Below are positions 26,434 through 35,200 of a stretch of 35,200 nt of DNA, piece by piece. The DNA is from an uncultured Alphaproteobacteria bacterium. GTDB lineage: Bacteria; Pseudomonadota; Alphaproteobacteria; Rs-D84. The notes beneath the pieces were generated by a model. It was not told where the DNA came from. It worked only from the letters and a program-made list of their open reading frames with translations, and did no database searches. Each line of letters opens with the position of its first letter. Position 1 is the stretch's first letter. The position numbers and the translations under genes are program-made. The stretch is taken from positions 1-35,200 of the forward strand of contig CAMVKK010000004.1 of the NCBI GenBank assembly GCA_947168075.1, read 5' to 3'.

Positions 26434-27675
26434 CTAGAACTGGAATATGGCCTGTAAACCAATTGATGTTTCGCGATAATGGCTGATTTTGGATTCGCCG
26501 CCATGTATCCATTCATAGACATATGTTCCTGGGTTGGCTGCATCTTCGGCACCCCACCACCAGAATCCAAGTTTTTTATCATCAGCGCTGTCATACAAAG
26601 ATGTCTTTGCATAAAGATTCAATGCGAACCAATCATTCGGCTGCCAACCAATTGCACCCTTGATCGACAACTGGTTATGCCAATCGTAATGCCCAAAGAT
26701 ACCTTCGACATTTAATGTCCAATCTTCGTCCAATACGCTGAACACGCCCAAACCGCCCTCTACATAGAACGCATGTTTTGCATCATCTTTGTATGCGATA
26801 AACACACCTTCTTCGCGACCCGCGGCATTATTACCCTTGATCCCGTTACCATACGCGGTTCCATCAAAGTCAACATACCAACCACGTGCCAAACCATAGA
26901 TTGTCGAACGAGATACCTTGTACCCGGCCTTTAAATCCAAAATGAAATTATTGGCAATGTCTTTCTGGTGTTGGAAATATCCGGACAGTGTTGCAATCCA
27001 ATCGGCATTATCAACAAAGCGCCATTGTGCCCCAAGTCCAAACATGTTCAGACCATTGTCGTCCATTTTATCATCAGGCGATGCCGACCAATCAAATTTA
27101 TATTTGTTCATTTCATAACGCAACATACCCAAAATCGCGATACGATCAGTGATACCATAACTGAAATCTTCTTTTATCGCGAATTGCTTCATATCCCATT
27201 TAGCCTTGGTATCACTTAAATTAAAGAGATATTTGCTGTTATCAATTGTTGTAAAATCGATATCATACGAACCCATATTGTAACCGAAATCGGTTATCGA
27301 ACCAAACTTGCCCTTTAACGGCTGAAAGAACGGATGCGCCAAATAATATTTACGTTTCAATTCAGTGCGAACCGTTTCTGAACGTGTCGTACGCACACTT
27401 TTTGACGCGTCACTGGACGAATATTGTTTATACAGCGCACTGCGGTTAGCAGGTTGTGTATAGTACATATTTTTACCATCCTGGACTTCGTATGTTTTTG
27501 TAGTTGTGCGTGTCTGATACTTTGCATAATCAACATTTTCACGGGTACGCGTCGCCGGACCATTTGTTAAATCCGCACTTGACCCCGCACGTGTTCCCCA
27601 ATTTGTTGCAGAATGCGCCGGCATCGCAACCGCCAATGCCACCGCTGCCCCCAATAAAGATAATTGTTTTTTCAT
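26434..27675 (-). CDS. outer-membrane beta-barrel protein
   Basis: Signal peptide MKKQLSLLGAAVALAVAMPAHSA, amphipathic strands, terminal aromatic residue (SIGLQAIFQF). Confidence 0.8.
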   Translation of the reverse strand: MKKQLSLLGAAVALAVAMPAHSATNWGTRAGSSADLTNGPATRTRENVDYAKYQTRTTTKTYEVQDGKNMYYTQPANRSALYKQYSSSDASKSVRTTRSETVRTELKRKYYLAHPFFQPLKGKFGSITDFGYNMGSYDIDFTTIDNSKYLFNLSDTKAKWDMKQFAIKEDFSYGITDRIAILGMLRYEMNKYKFDWSASPDDKMDDNGLNMFGLGAQWRFVDNADWIATLSGYFQHQKDIANNFILDLKAGYKVSRSTIYGLARGWYVDFDGTAYGNGIKGNNAAGREEGVFIAYKDDAKHAFYVEGGLGVFSVLDEDWTLNVEGIFGHYDWHNQLSIKGAIGWQPNDWFALNLYAKTSLYDSADDKKLGFWWWGAEDAANPGTYVYEWIHGGESKISHYRETSIGLQAIFQF

Positions 27676-27769
27676 AATATATTACTCCTTTTAATCAAGA
27701 TTATATCATAAAATTACGCATAAAAAAAGCACAAACACAAAAAACAAATCGGACAATAAACCAAATCAG

Positions 27770-27853
27770 AGTTCAAAGTGGGAAGTTCAAAGTGCAAATA
27801 ATGTGTGCTGGCATTCGCCAGCACTACCTTATTACATTTGAACTTTGAACTTT
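27770..27853. repeat. long imperfect inverted repeat with perfect core stem and GTTCAAA heptamers
   Basis: Core gtgctggc-attc-gccagcac (27805-27824), flanked by gttcaaagtgggaagttcaaagtgcaaat and tttgaactttgaacttt; abuts the ftsK stop codon. Confidence 0.85.
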
Positions 27854-30067
27854 CTATAATATATGTCGTTTATTATTTGCATCGGGTGTACTTAATACCC
27901 CATCTGATTCCATACGTTCAATCAGTGTCGCCGCCTTGTTATATCCAATACCCAATCTGCGTTGCAGGTATGAAATACTGGTTTTTTTATCACGCCGAAC
28001 AATCTCTACTGCCTGGTTATACAAATCATCGTTTTTCCCACCGGACGCGGTGCCACCACCAAACGCACCGGCGCCAATGCCGCCCGCATCATCACCCGCA
28101 TCGGTAACACCGGCATCGTATTCAGGTTCGCCCTGGGTACGCAAATAGTCACCGATTCTTTTTAATTCTTCTTCGTCAATTAATGCGGCGTGTATACGAA
28201 CAGGTGCTTTGCCACCCTCGCTGAAAAGCATATCGCCACGACCCAGCAATTGTTCCGCCCCCGTGGTTCCCAATGTAGTCATAGAATCTATACGGCTGCT
28301 GGCCTGGAACGACAAACGGGTCGGGAAATTAGCCTTTATCACACCAGTAATAACATCTGCTGATGGTCGCTGGGTCGCCATAATAAGGTGAATACCGGCT
28401 GCACGTGCCTTCTGCGCAATGCGTTGGACACACGCTTCTACATCCTTGCGCGCGACAGACATCAAATCGGCAACTTCGTCAATAATAATGACAATGTACG
28501 GCATATCGGACAAATCAACTTCTTGGGTTTCGAACAGTAATTCACCCGTTACTTCGTCTGTACCAACGGGAACCTGACGCGTTAATGTTTCGCCAGCATC
28601 GCGCTTTTTAGCAACCGCCGCATTATACTGCTCTATATTCTGGGCATTTAATAATTGCAATTGTTTATACCGGTCGTCCATTTCACGCACCGCCCATTTA
28701 AGCGCATTAACCGCCGCAACCGGATCCAATTTTACAATCGGGGTAATAAGGTGCGGAATATCATCCCAGAAGCCAAAATCAACCCCCTTTGGATCAATGA
28801 TAACCAATTTACATTTGTCCGGCGTAAAGTGATACACGATTGATGTAATAATCGATTGAACAAATACAGATTTACCGGACCCAGTACGCCCTGCAACCAA
28901 CATATGTGGCATTTTTGCCAAATCAAAATACATTGGTTCACCACCAATATTCACACCCAATCCCAATGGTATTTTATATTTAGAATTAACAAATATATCA
29001 TTTTCAACCAAATCACGATAACGCACAACATGTGGTTTTACATTTGCGACTTCGACCCCGATATAGTTCGAACAGGGCAGTGGTGCAATACGAATACTGG
29101 CGGTCGCCATAGCACGCGTCATATCCTTGACCGTATCAGAAATTTTTGAAATACGCATACCTGCATCGGGCAAGAATTCATACAATGTAACAATTGGACC
29201 AGGCTTAATATTTTCAACTTTGCCATATACACCATATTCGGCAAAGTGCGTTTCCAGCATAGCCGCCTGGCGCTTCAGTTCTGGTGTAACCACATTTTTA
29301 CCGAAATTAGATGCTTCTAATAACATTGGATCGGGCAATTCATATTCATCGACCCCCCGTTTAACAGTCGCACGTTTTTTAACTGTGCGAGGTTTTCTTT
29401 TTGGTGCTTCAACCTCTTCTTCTGCCTCTTCTTCCTCCTCCTCGACCTCTTCTTCCTCTTCTGCATCTGATTCAGCCGGATGTATTAAATGGAACGCCGA
29501 CAAGACCCAACGAATACTGCGCCAACATGACATTAATACCGACATAACATGCGACCATTTTATATGTAACAATATACCCGCCATAAATATAAATGCCCCC
29601 AAACACAACATACCCAAAATCACGCACCAATTACCAATTAGACCAGAAACATCCGCCGCAACAATTGCCCCAAACAATCCACCGAATGTTGCATTTGGTG
29701 CAATCAATCCAAAAGCGCTTGTCCCCAAACATACCGCGATAAATCCACGCAAAATATTATATTCTGGCGCATATTCAGATTCCCAATTCATTGCCATAGA
29801 CACGCCCCACCGCATTATGCCCAATATTAAAAATGCCGCCGGCACCCAACCGATAATATAACGCACAAACCCGACAGCATTTCCAAGGAAAGATTGATTA
29901 CCAAACGAACTGGCACATGCAAAACCGTCTAAATATGAATTGTGGAAAATCAGCGCCAACAGCAGCAGCGCCCCACCCGACAACACCACAACACCGCATA
30001 CGCGCCGCAACAAAGATTTCAACGCGCCGGAAACACTGTCCGGTAAAAATTTAGATTCTGATTTCAT
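27854..30067 (-). CDS. ftsK: DNA translocase FtsK
   Basis: GRTGSGKSVFVQSII, IDPKGVDFGFWDDIPHL, IIIDEVADLM, C-terminal gamma domain ISYLQRRLGIGYNKAATLIERMESDGVLS; start probably MKSESKF at 30067. Confidence 0.96.
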   Translation of the reverse strand: MKSESKFLPDSVSGALKSLLRRVCGVVVLSGGALLLLALIFHNSYLDGFACASSFGNQSFLGNAVGFVRYIIGWVPAAFLILGIMRWGVSMAMNWESEYAPEYNILRGFIAVCLGTSAFGLIAPNATFGGLFGAIVAADVSGLIGNWCVILGMLCLGAFIFMAGILLHIKWSHVMSVLMSCWRSIRWVLSAFHLIHPAESDAEEEEEVEEEEEEAEEEVEAPKRKPRTVKKRATVKRGVDEYELPDPMLLEASNFGKNVVTPELKRQAAMLETHFAEYGVYGKVENIKPGPIVTLYEFLPDAGMRISKISDTVKDMTRAMATASIRIAPLPCSNYIGVEVANVKPHVVRYRDLVENDIFVNSKYKIPLGLGVNIGGEPMYFDLAKMPHMLVAGRTGSGKSVFVQSIITSIVYHFTPDKCKLVIIDPKGVDFGFWDDIPHLITPIVKLDPVAAVNALKWAVREMDDRYKQLQLLNAQNIEQYNAAVAKKRDAGETLTRQVPVGTDEVTGELLFETQEVDLSDMPYIVIIIDEVADLMSVARKDVEACVQRIAQKARAAGIHLIMATQRPSADVITGVIKANFPTRLSFQASSRIDSMTTLGTTGAEQLLGRGDMLFSEGGKAPVRIHAALIDEEELKRIGDYLRTQGEPEYDAGVTDAGDDAGGIGAGAFGGGTASGGKNDDLYNQAVEIVRRDKKTSISYLQRRLGIGYNKAATLIERMESDGVLSTPDANNKRHIL

Positions 30068-30117
30068 ACGATGCATTTTATCATAAAAAAGCGAAAAGTG
30101 TTAGCGCGATTTAAAAA

Positions 30118-30147
30118 AAATAGAACCGCCAAATTGGCGGTCTTTTT
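30118..30147 (-). terminator. intrinsic terminator after the PAP2 gene
   Basis: gaccgcc-aattt-ggcggttctattttttt on minus strand. Confidence 0.8.
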
Positions 30148-30829
30148 ATTTTCGTTTAAAAGCAAAATATTTAACCAAATCTGCGGCGACCATACCAATA
30201 AACGCGCCCAATATAACATCGGTGGGCCAATGCGCACCAACCGCAACACGCGACACAGCGACAACAATCGCCAAAGTCCAAGTTATCGGTTTGATTTTTG
30301 GTGCCAACATCCCCGCCATAATTAAACCTGCAAAAGTTGCCGTTGTATGTCCAGACGGCATAGAATTAAACGCCCACTCGGTTGAAAACGGACGAAACCC
30401 GGTTATCCCCAATGCTTCGAAAAATATCGGACGAAAACGACCAACACAAATTTTAATAATCTTCGCAACTATCCCAGCCGACAGAACCGATGAAAAAATC
30501 AAAAACGCATAGTTCGTTCTGACCTTGGACATAAAATCTTTGACAATCGCAGCGAAACTGAATTGCTTTTTCACATTTTTATATTTTATACCTGAATTGA
30601 TTGATTTTTTTGCATAGACCAACAACAGCAAAATACCTGTTAAAATCAACCAAACCCGGACATCGAAAATATAGTCCAACACGCGCCACGCATTACAATC
30701 CAACCGGCGCAATAAAATATACAGTGGTTTATCAAACCACAACATACCCATTGCGACAACAACCGCGGTTATAATCGCGCCCCACGCCAACCATTGTTTT
30801 TTCAATTTATTATCAGATGTTAAAAACAT
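30146..30829 (-). CDS. PAP2 superfamily phosphatase
   Basis: KICVGRFRP, PSGHTTATFAG, SRVAVGAHWPTDVILG. Confidence 0.92.
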   Translation of the reverse strand: MFLTSDNKLKKQWLAWGAIITAVVVAMGMLWFDKPLYILLRRLDCNAWRVLDYIFDVRVWLILTGILLLLVYAKKSINSGIKYKNVKKQFSFAAIVKDFMSKVRTNYAFLIFSSVLSAGIVAKIIKICVGRFRPIFFEALGITGFRPFSTEWAFNSMPSGHTTATFAGLIMAGMLAPKIKPITWTLAIVVAVSRVAVGAHWPTDVILGAFIGMVAADLVKYFAFKRK

Positions 30830-30838
30830 TAATAACCC

Positions 30839-32377
30839 CTATTCTGCAATTAAACGATTATATACTTTTTTATCGGTCAATATTTTGACCGCCACCGCAG
30901 TTGCGACCTTATCTTCGTCTGCGCCACTGGTAATAGTTGGGCACCCGCGGCGAATATCATCAACAGGAACTTCTGTCATTTTATTAAAATCGGTGGCATT
31001 AAAATAATTATTTATAACGTTCAGGAAAAATGCATTCTGCTGTTGCGATGTGCGAATATTAGATAAACACACAATCGGGAAAATTCCACGACCATCGATA
31101 TCGCGCCCAGAACCAGTCTTTACCGATTTGTTCATCAATTCCAGCGCACCGCCATTTTCCAAATCGATACGCGTTGCAATGCGTGCCAAACCCGCCGTTG
31201 GTGTTCCCACCAACACACCACGCATATTCTCATAAAACGCGGCGGCGATTGCTTCGGCTGTTCCGCGTGTCGTATCAGACATTAAAACCACAACCGGTGC
31301 ATCTGTTACCGCATTTGAACCCGGAACAACCTCTACTTCCTCGGTCGCAGTTTGTGCGATTCGCATAATTGGTTCTTGACCGATGAAAAGCCCCGCCAAC
31401 TTTGCCGCCGCCCGTTCATCATCGCCGGTTGCCGCACGCAAATCCAAAATTACACCCTGTAAATCTGGGTGCTTTGCCAACGCTTCGTTTACAATGGACA
31501 CCGCACCATCGGACACATCGTGTAAAACAATTTCCAATATACCGCCAAATTCGTCATCACCTGCACGATAAACAACATCTGCATCCGCCAAAACGATTGT
31601 CGCACGGCGCAGAACGACATCACGATTTCCCGATGGCGTTACTAATTTTATTTTTGATGTTCCGGAATTAAAGCCAGACATCACTGCTTCTAATTCCAGA
31701 TCCGACATTTCAGAAACGCGCACACCATTTATTTCAGAAATTAAATCACCTTCGCGAATACCTGCGGCATCGGCGGGCGATCCTTTGAATACGCCGTGAA
31801 TACGGAAATTTCCGCGTTCATCACGCGTCCCGTTAAGTCCGACACTGGTAAGAATACGACCGTCTTCGGTTACTTCTGCTTTCTTTGAAAAGATATACCG
31901 CCCGCGTTCATCAACACCACGCATTAATGCATCCACAACCATTTGATATGTTTCGCTTTCGCTTGCGGCATGCAAATATGGGTCATTCGCACGCAACTTC
32001 AACACCAATGCGGTTGTAATTTCACCGAATCCGTTCCAATCGCGTGCGCTTGGGCGCGGATAGTTTGCAATAATCGAATCGCCCCAAACCAGCACAACGC
32101 GTTCATCGGTTGCCGCGATATGTGCATTTTTATTCAAGTTTTCCAAACTTTCGATTGCAACATTTATATTTTTGCCGCCCCACTTTACCGAATCCAACTT
32201 TTCATAAATATCGGCAAAGGTATTTGACATATCGAACACCCGCAGTCCATCTTGGATCGGTTCATCTTCGAAAAACAAACTTTCGGCACAATACGAAGAT
32301 ACAGGGAACAAAATTGCACACAGCGCGAACAGTTTCGCAATAATTTGAACTTTGAACTTTGAACTTTTAATTTTCAT
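30839..32377 (-). CDS. PDZ-containing S41 (CTP)-like protein, probably catalytically inactive
   Basis: Start MKIKSSKFKV at 32377 with RBS GGAGGGA; PDZ (GSPADAAGIREGDLISEINGVRV), GVILDLRAATGDDERAAAKLAGLFI, VVVLMSDTTRGTAEAIAAAFYENMRGVLVGTPTAGLARI. Confidence 0.85.
   Translation of the reverse strand: MKIKSSKFKVQIIAKLFALCAILFPVSSYCAESLFFEDEPIQDGLRVFDMSNTFADIYEKLDSVKWGGKNINVAIESLENLNKNAHIAATDERVVLVWGDSIIANYPRPSARDWNGFGEITTALVLKLRANDPYLHAASESETYQMVVDALMRGVDERGRYIFSKKAEVTEDGRILTSVGLNGTRDERGNFRIHGVFKGSPADAAGIREGDLISEINGVRVSEMSDLELEAVMSGFNSGTSKIKLVTPSGNRDVVLRRATIVLADADVVYRAGDDEFGGILEIVLHDVSDGAVSIVNEALAKHPDLQGVILDLRAATGDDERAAAKLAGLFIGQEPIMRIAQTATEEVEVVPGSNAVTDAPVVVLMSDTTRGTAEAIAAAFYENMRGVLVGTPTAGLARIATRIDLENGGALELMNKSVKTGSGRDIDGRGIFPIVCLSNIRTSQQQNAFFLNVINNYFNATDFNKMTEVPVDDIRRGCPTITSGADEDKVATAVAVKILTDKKVYNRLIAE
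32344..32367. repeat. (TTTGAAC)3 heptamer repeat inside the S41-like signal-peptide coding region
   Basis: tttgaactttgaactttgaacttt; encodes KSSKFKVQ on the minus strand. Confidence 0.9.
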
Positions 32378-32408
32378 TTTTCGTCCCTCCGCCGTGTGCG
32401 TTATCTGT

Positions 32409-33272
32409 TTAATATTTTGTTTCACGCAAATTAAAGTGATACAAAATAACATTAGAAATATAGATACTGGTCAATGTTCCCATCACAATCGAAAATGTCA
32501 TCGCGATTGAAAATTCACGCAGCATTTGATTTCCAAAAATATAAATACCAATCAATGCCAATATAGTTGAAACACTGGTTCGCAATGTGCGCGATAACAT
32601 TTCATTTACCGATAAATCAATCAAATCACCCATTGGCATTTTGTGATATTTTTTAATATTTTCATCGATACGGTCATAGTTTACAACCTTATCATTAATG
32701 GAATATCCGACCCCCATAAGGATAACTGCAATCGCTGTCTGATTGAATTCCAATCCCATAATGGAAAAGAAACCAAACATTAACACAAAGTCCAACAACA
32801 GCGATATAAACGACCCCACTGCATATCCACCACGATAACGAATCCAGATATACACAGACATCAAAATAAACGAAACCAAAATCGCCCAAATACCGCCACG
32901 AATCAATTCGCCACCGATTTTTGGTCCGACAATCTGCACCTGGGAATAAGTTACATTATCGCCAAGTATATTTTTGATTTCGCGCACGCGTTCATTTTGC
33001 ATTGCATCGGTCGCCCCCTTTGGCAACCCGACACGAATAAGAACCGACCCACCATCAATCTGTTGTAATTCTGGTGAAAACTGTGCTAATTCGCTGCGCA
33101 TTTTGTCGACAGTATATTCGGCGGTAACTGGTGTAACCTCCATCGAAATACCACCGGCAAAATCAATGCCGTAATTCAGTCCACGGAACAACAACGACAA
33201 AATTGATAACACAATTAACGCACCGGAAATCCAGTATGATAATTTACGATATTTCATAAAATGCAGTTTCAT
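32409..33272 (-). CDS. secF: protein translocase subunit SecF
   Basis: YGIDFAGGISMEV, GYSINDKVVNYDRIDEN, 287 aa downstream of secD. Confidence 0.95.
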   Translation of the reverse strand: MKLHFMKYRKLSYWISGALIVLSILSLLFRGLNYGIDFAGGISMEVTPVTAEYTVDKMRSELAQFSPELQQIDGGSVLIRVGLPKGATDAMQNERVREIKNILGDNVTYSQVQIVGPKIGGELIRGGIWAILVSFILMSVYIWIRYRGGYAVGSFISLLLDFVLMFGFFSIMGLEFNQTAIAVILMGVGYSINDKVVNYDRIDENIKKYHKMPMGDLIDLSVNEMLSRTLRTSVSTILALIGIYIFGNQMLREFSIAMTFSIVMGTLTSIYISNVILYHFNLRETKY

Positions 33273-33303
33273 TTTTTTCCCCTTTGCATTTCTTATTTAA
33301 TTC

Positions 33304-34881
33304 CTAGATAAATATTTTTCTGCTTGCATAGCCGATTTTTCTGTTTTTACCGCCCATGTACCAATCAATCAAAACCTTGGACAGTAAAATACATGTGAAC
33401 AGTGTTGTCATAACACCAATCGACAATGTAACCGCAAATCCACGAATCGGACCCGCACCAAATTGGAACAGAATCAACGCACATATAAGGTTAGTTAATT
33501 CACCGTCCAACACAGCCTTGTTCGAACGATGGAATCCCAAATCCACCGCACGCAATGTTGGTGTTCCGGCACGAATTTCATCACGAATTCTTTCGAACGG
33601 TAAAATATTCGCATCAACCGCCATACCCAATGTCAACACGATACCGGCGATACCAGGCAATGTCATTGTTGCACCGAACAATGCCGACATACCGACAATC
33701 ATCATAAGGTTGACTAACAACACCACATCCGCGATTACGCCAAAACTGCCATATACCATTAACATATACAACACAATGAATAACAAACCGACTGCGGCAC
33801 CTAATGTACCAGATGCGATTGTATCCGCCCCCAACCCGGCACCCACAGTGCGTTCTTCGATAACGGTTAACGGCGCAGGCAACGCCCCCGACCGCAGAAG
33901 CACCGCCAAGTCTTTTGCACCCTGTAATGTAAATCCGCCAGATATTTGACCACGGCCACCCGGAATTGGTTCACGAATATTTGGCGCAGACAAAACTTTA
34001 CCGTCCAGCACAATTGCAAAACGTTCGTTAACATGTTCGGTTGTTAATTTGGCAAATTTACGTGCACCAGCGGCATCAAACACAGTTGTTACAACCGGCA
34101 TATTATTTTGGTCAAAATCCGCCTGGGAATCCTTCAAAGATTCGCCAGAAACTTCGACCCGCGAATAAACCGGCACCGTTTGCCACGGCATATCCATATA
34201 TGGTAAAAATTCAGTTCCACTGGGGGCACGTCCTGATTCCATTTGTTCGGGCGACACATTTTCATTTACCAAATGGAAAGTCATTTTTGCCGTTTGACCA
34301 ATCAATTCCTTAATATGTTCAGGATTATCAACCCCCGGCAATTGCACCAGGATATATTTTCCACCCTGGGATTGAATTGATGGTTCTTTGGTCCCCAGCG
34401 CATCAATACGCCGGCGTACAATTTCGATACTGCGCGCCAAGGCATCTTGGATCATTTCTTCGCGCTGTTTATCCGAATAAGATATTTTTATAACATCGCC
34501 ATTTGATTCAACATCAACAGTATTACCCAAAACGCTGCGCAGACGTCCCTTGGCCCGGGAAACATCGTCCGATTCGCGAACCTTGAACGAAATCACGCCA
34601 TCGGCATTACGCAAATCAGCAAAACGAATAACCCCTTTGTTTCTGTCAATCAATGCAGAACGCACTTCGTCATACAATTGATTTGTTTTATCTTTGAACA
34701 TGGCGGTTGTATCAACTTCTAATAACAATTGCGCCCCGCCCTTTAAATCCAGTCCCAATGGCACCGGTTTAATCCATTTTGGGAAATATGACGATGCCCC
34801 AGACCAAAAAGTCGGCACCGCCAGCAGCACCCCAAATACCGCAACAAAAATAATTGCTAATTTTTTTAACATACCGTTCAC
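33304..34881 (-). CDS. secD: protein translocase subunit SecD
   Basis: GLDLKGGAQLLLEVD, RRRIDALGTKEPSIQSQG, GMAVDANILPFERIRDE. Confidence 0.96.
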   Translation of the reverse strand: MNGMLKKLAIIFVAVFGVLLAVPTFWSGASSYFPKWIKPVPLGLDLKGGAQLLLEVDTTAMFKDKTNQLYDEVRSALIDRNKGVIRFADLRNADGVISFKVRESDDVSRAKGRLRSVLGNTVDVESNGDVIKISYSDKQREEMIQDALARSIEIVRRRIDALGTKEPSIQSQGGKYILVQLPGVDNPEHIKELIGQTAKMTFHLVNENVSPEQMESGRAPSGTEFLPYMDMPWQTVPVYSRVEVSGESLKDSQADFDQNNMPVVTTVFDAAGARKFAKLTTEHVNERFAIVLDGKVLSAPNIREPIPGGRGQISGGFTLQGAKDLAVLLRSGALPAPLTVIEERTVGAGLGADTIASGTLGAAVGLLFIVLYMLMVYGSFGVIADVVLLVNLMMIVGMSALFGATMTLPGIAGIVLTLGMAVDANILPFERIRDEIRAGTPTLRAVDLGFHRSNKAVLDGELTNLICALILFQFGAGPIRGFAVTLSIGVMTTLFTCILLSKVLIDWYMGGKNRKIGYASRKIFI

Positions 34882-34885
34882 CCCT

Positions 34886-35170
34886 TTACTTTTCTACATT
34901 TGCAACCGCATTTTTTGCGACGGTAACAACGACCCCTTTGGCAATTTCGACATCAATTGTCGCATCGCCAATACTTTTAATAGTGCCATAGATACCAGCC
35001 GCCAAAACACGATTACCAATCTGCAGCGAATCCAACATTTTTTGATATTCCGCCATACGCCGCTTATTTGGACGAACGATTAATAAGTATATTACACCAA
35101 AGATTACGATTAAATACAGCACCATCCCCCACACGTTCCCCGTCTGGGCCGCATTATTCACGCTATCCAC
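34886..35170 (-). CDS. yajC: preprotein translocase subunit YajC (GTG start)
   Basis: LYLIVIFGVIYLLIVRPNKRRMAEYQKMLDSLQIGNRVLAAGIYGTI, upstream of secD. Confidence 0.93.
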   Translation of the reverse strand: MDSVNNAAQTGNVWGMVLYLIVIFGVIYLLIVRPNKRRMAEYQKMLDSLQIGNRVLAAGIYGTIKSIGDATIDVEIAKGVVVTVAKNAVANVEK

Positions 35171-35200
35171 TGTTGCCTGTTCCTTTACTTTTCTCCTTAG

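Noticed and set aside
29127-29861. 244-aa plus-strand ORF
   Set aside because: Antisense to ftsK; Ser-rich run is the complement of the Glu-rich linker.
33356-33949. 197-aa plus-strand ORF
   Set aside because: Antisense to secD, no recognisable domain; explained by codon bias.
1-35200. CRISPR array, tRNA/rRNA genes, IS elements or prophage
   Set aside because: No regularly spaced repeats, no tRNA/rRNA-like sequence noticed, no transposase, integrase or phage structural proteins in any frame; intergenic spaces are mostly under 200 bp.

Overview
The window is an AT-rich, compact bacterial chromosome segment. Protein signatures (Ros/MucR regulator, RHH_4 protein, split tat genes, SPOR/LolA/SecDF set) suggest a reduced-genome alphaproteobacterium. 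Most genes lie on the minus strand. They are mainly housekeeping or envelope genes: an NlpD-like LysM/M23 lipoprotein (partial, runs off the left edge), tatC, tatB, lolA, an NrnA-like DHH protein, recJ, ftsI, an FtsL-like protein, sufE, sufT, sufS, trxA, a DksA-like protein, tatA, a SPOR protein, thrS, hemolysin III, gltX, a GNAT, trmB, a ybeY-lnt fusion, a GH24-like membrane lysozyme, mucR, rarA, two beta-barrel OMPs, ftsK, PAP2, an S41-like protein, secF, secD and yajC. I saw no rRNA, tRNA, CRISPR array, transposase or prophage block. The most interesting items are: (1) a Thr-rich leader ORF (MFVFTTTNTTTPAGV) upstream of thrS, behind a near-consensus sigma70 promoter; (2) a four-gene overlapping cluster of uncharacterised proteins (18.4-20.5 kb) with a membrane protein, a possible HNH-like protein, a SUKH-like protein and an RHH protein, divergent from another orphan gene through overlapping promoters; (3) a YbeY-Lnt fusion; (4) an S41/CTP-like protein that appears to have lost its Ser/Lys dyad; (5) apparently zinc-less MucR and DksA homologues; (6) heptamer-based repeats placed directly after stop codons; (7) promoters that appear to produce leaderless mRNAs; (8) an untracked 47-aa lipoprotein. 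All homology calls are by eye; no database search was run.
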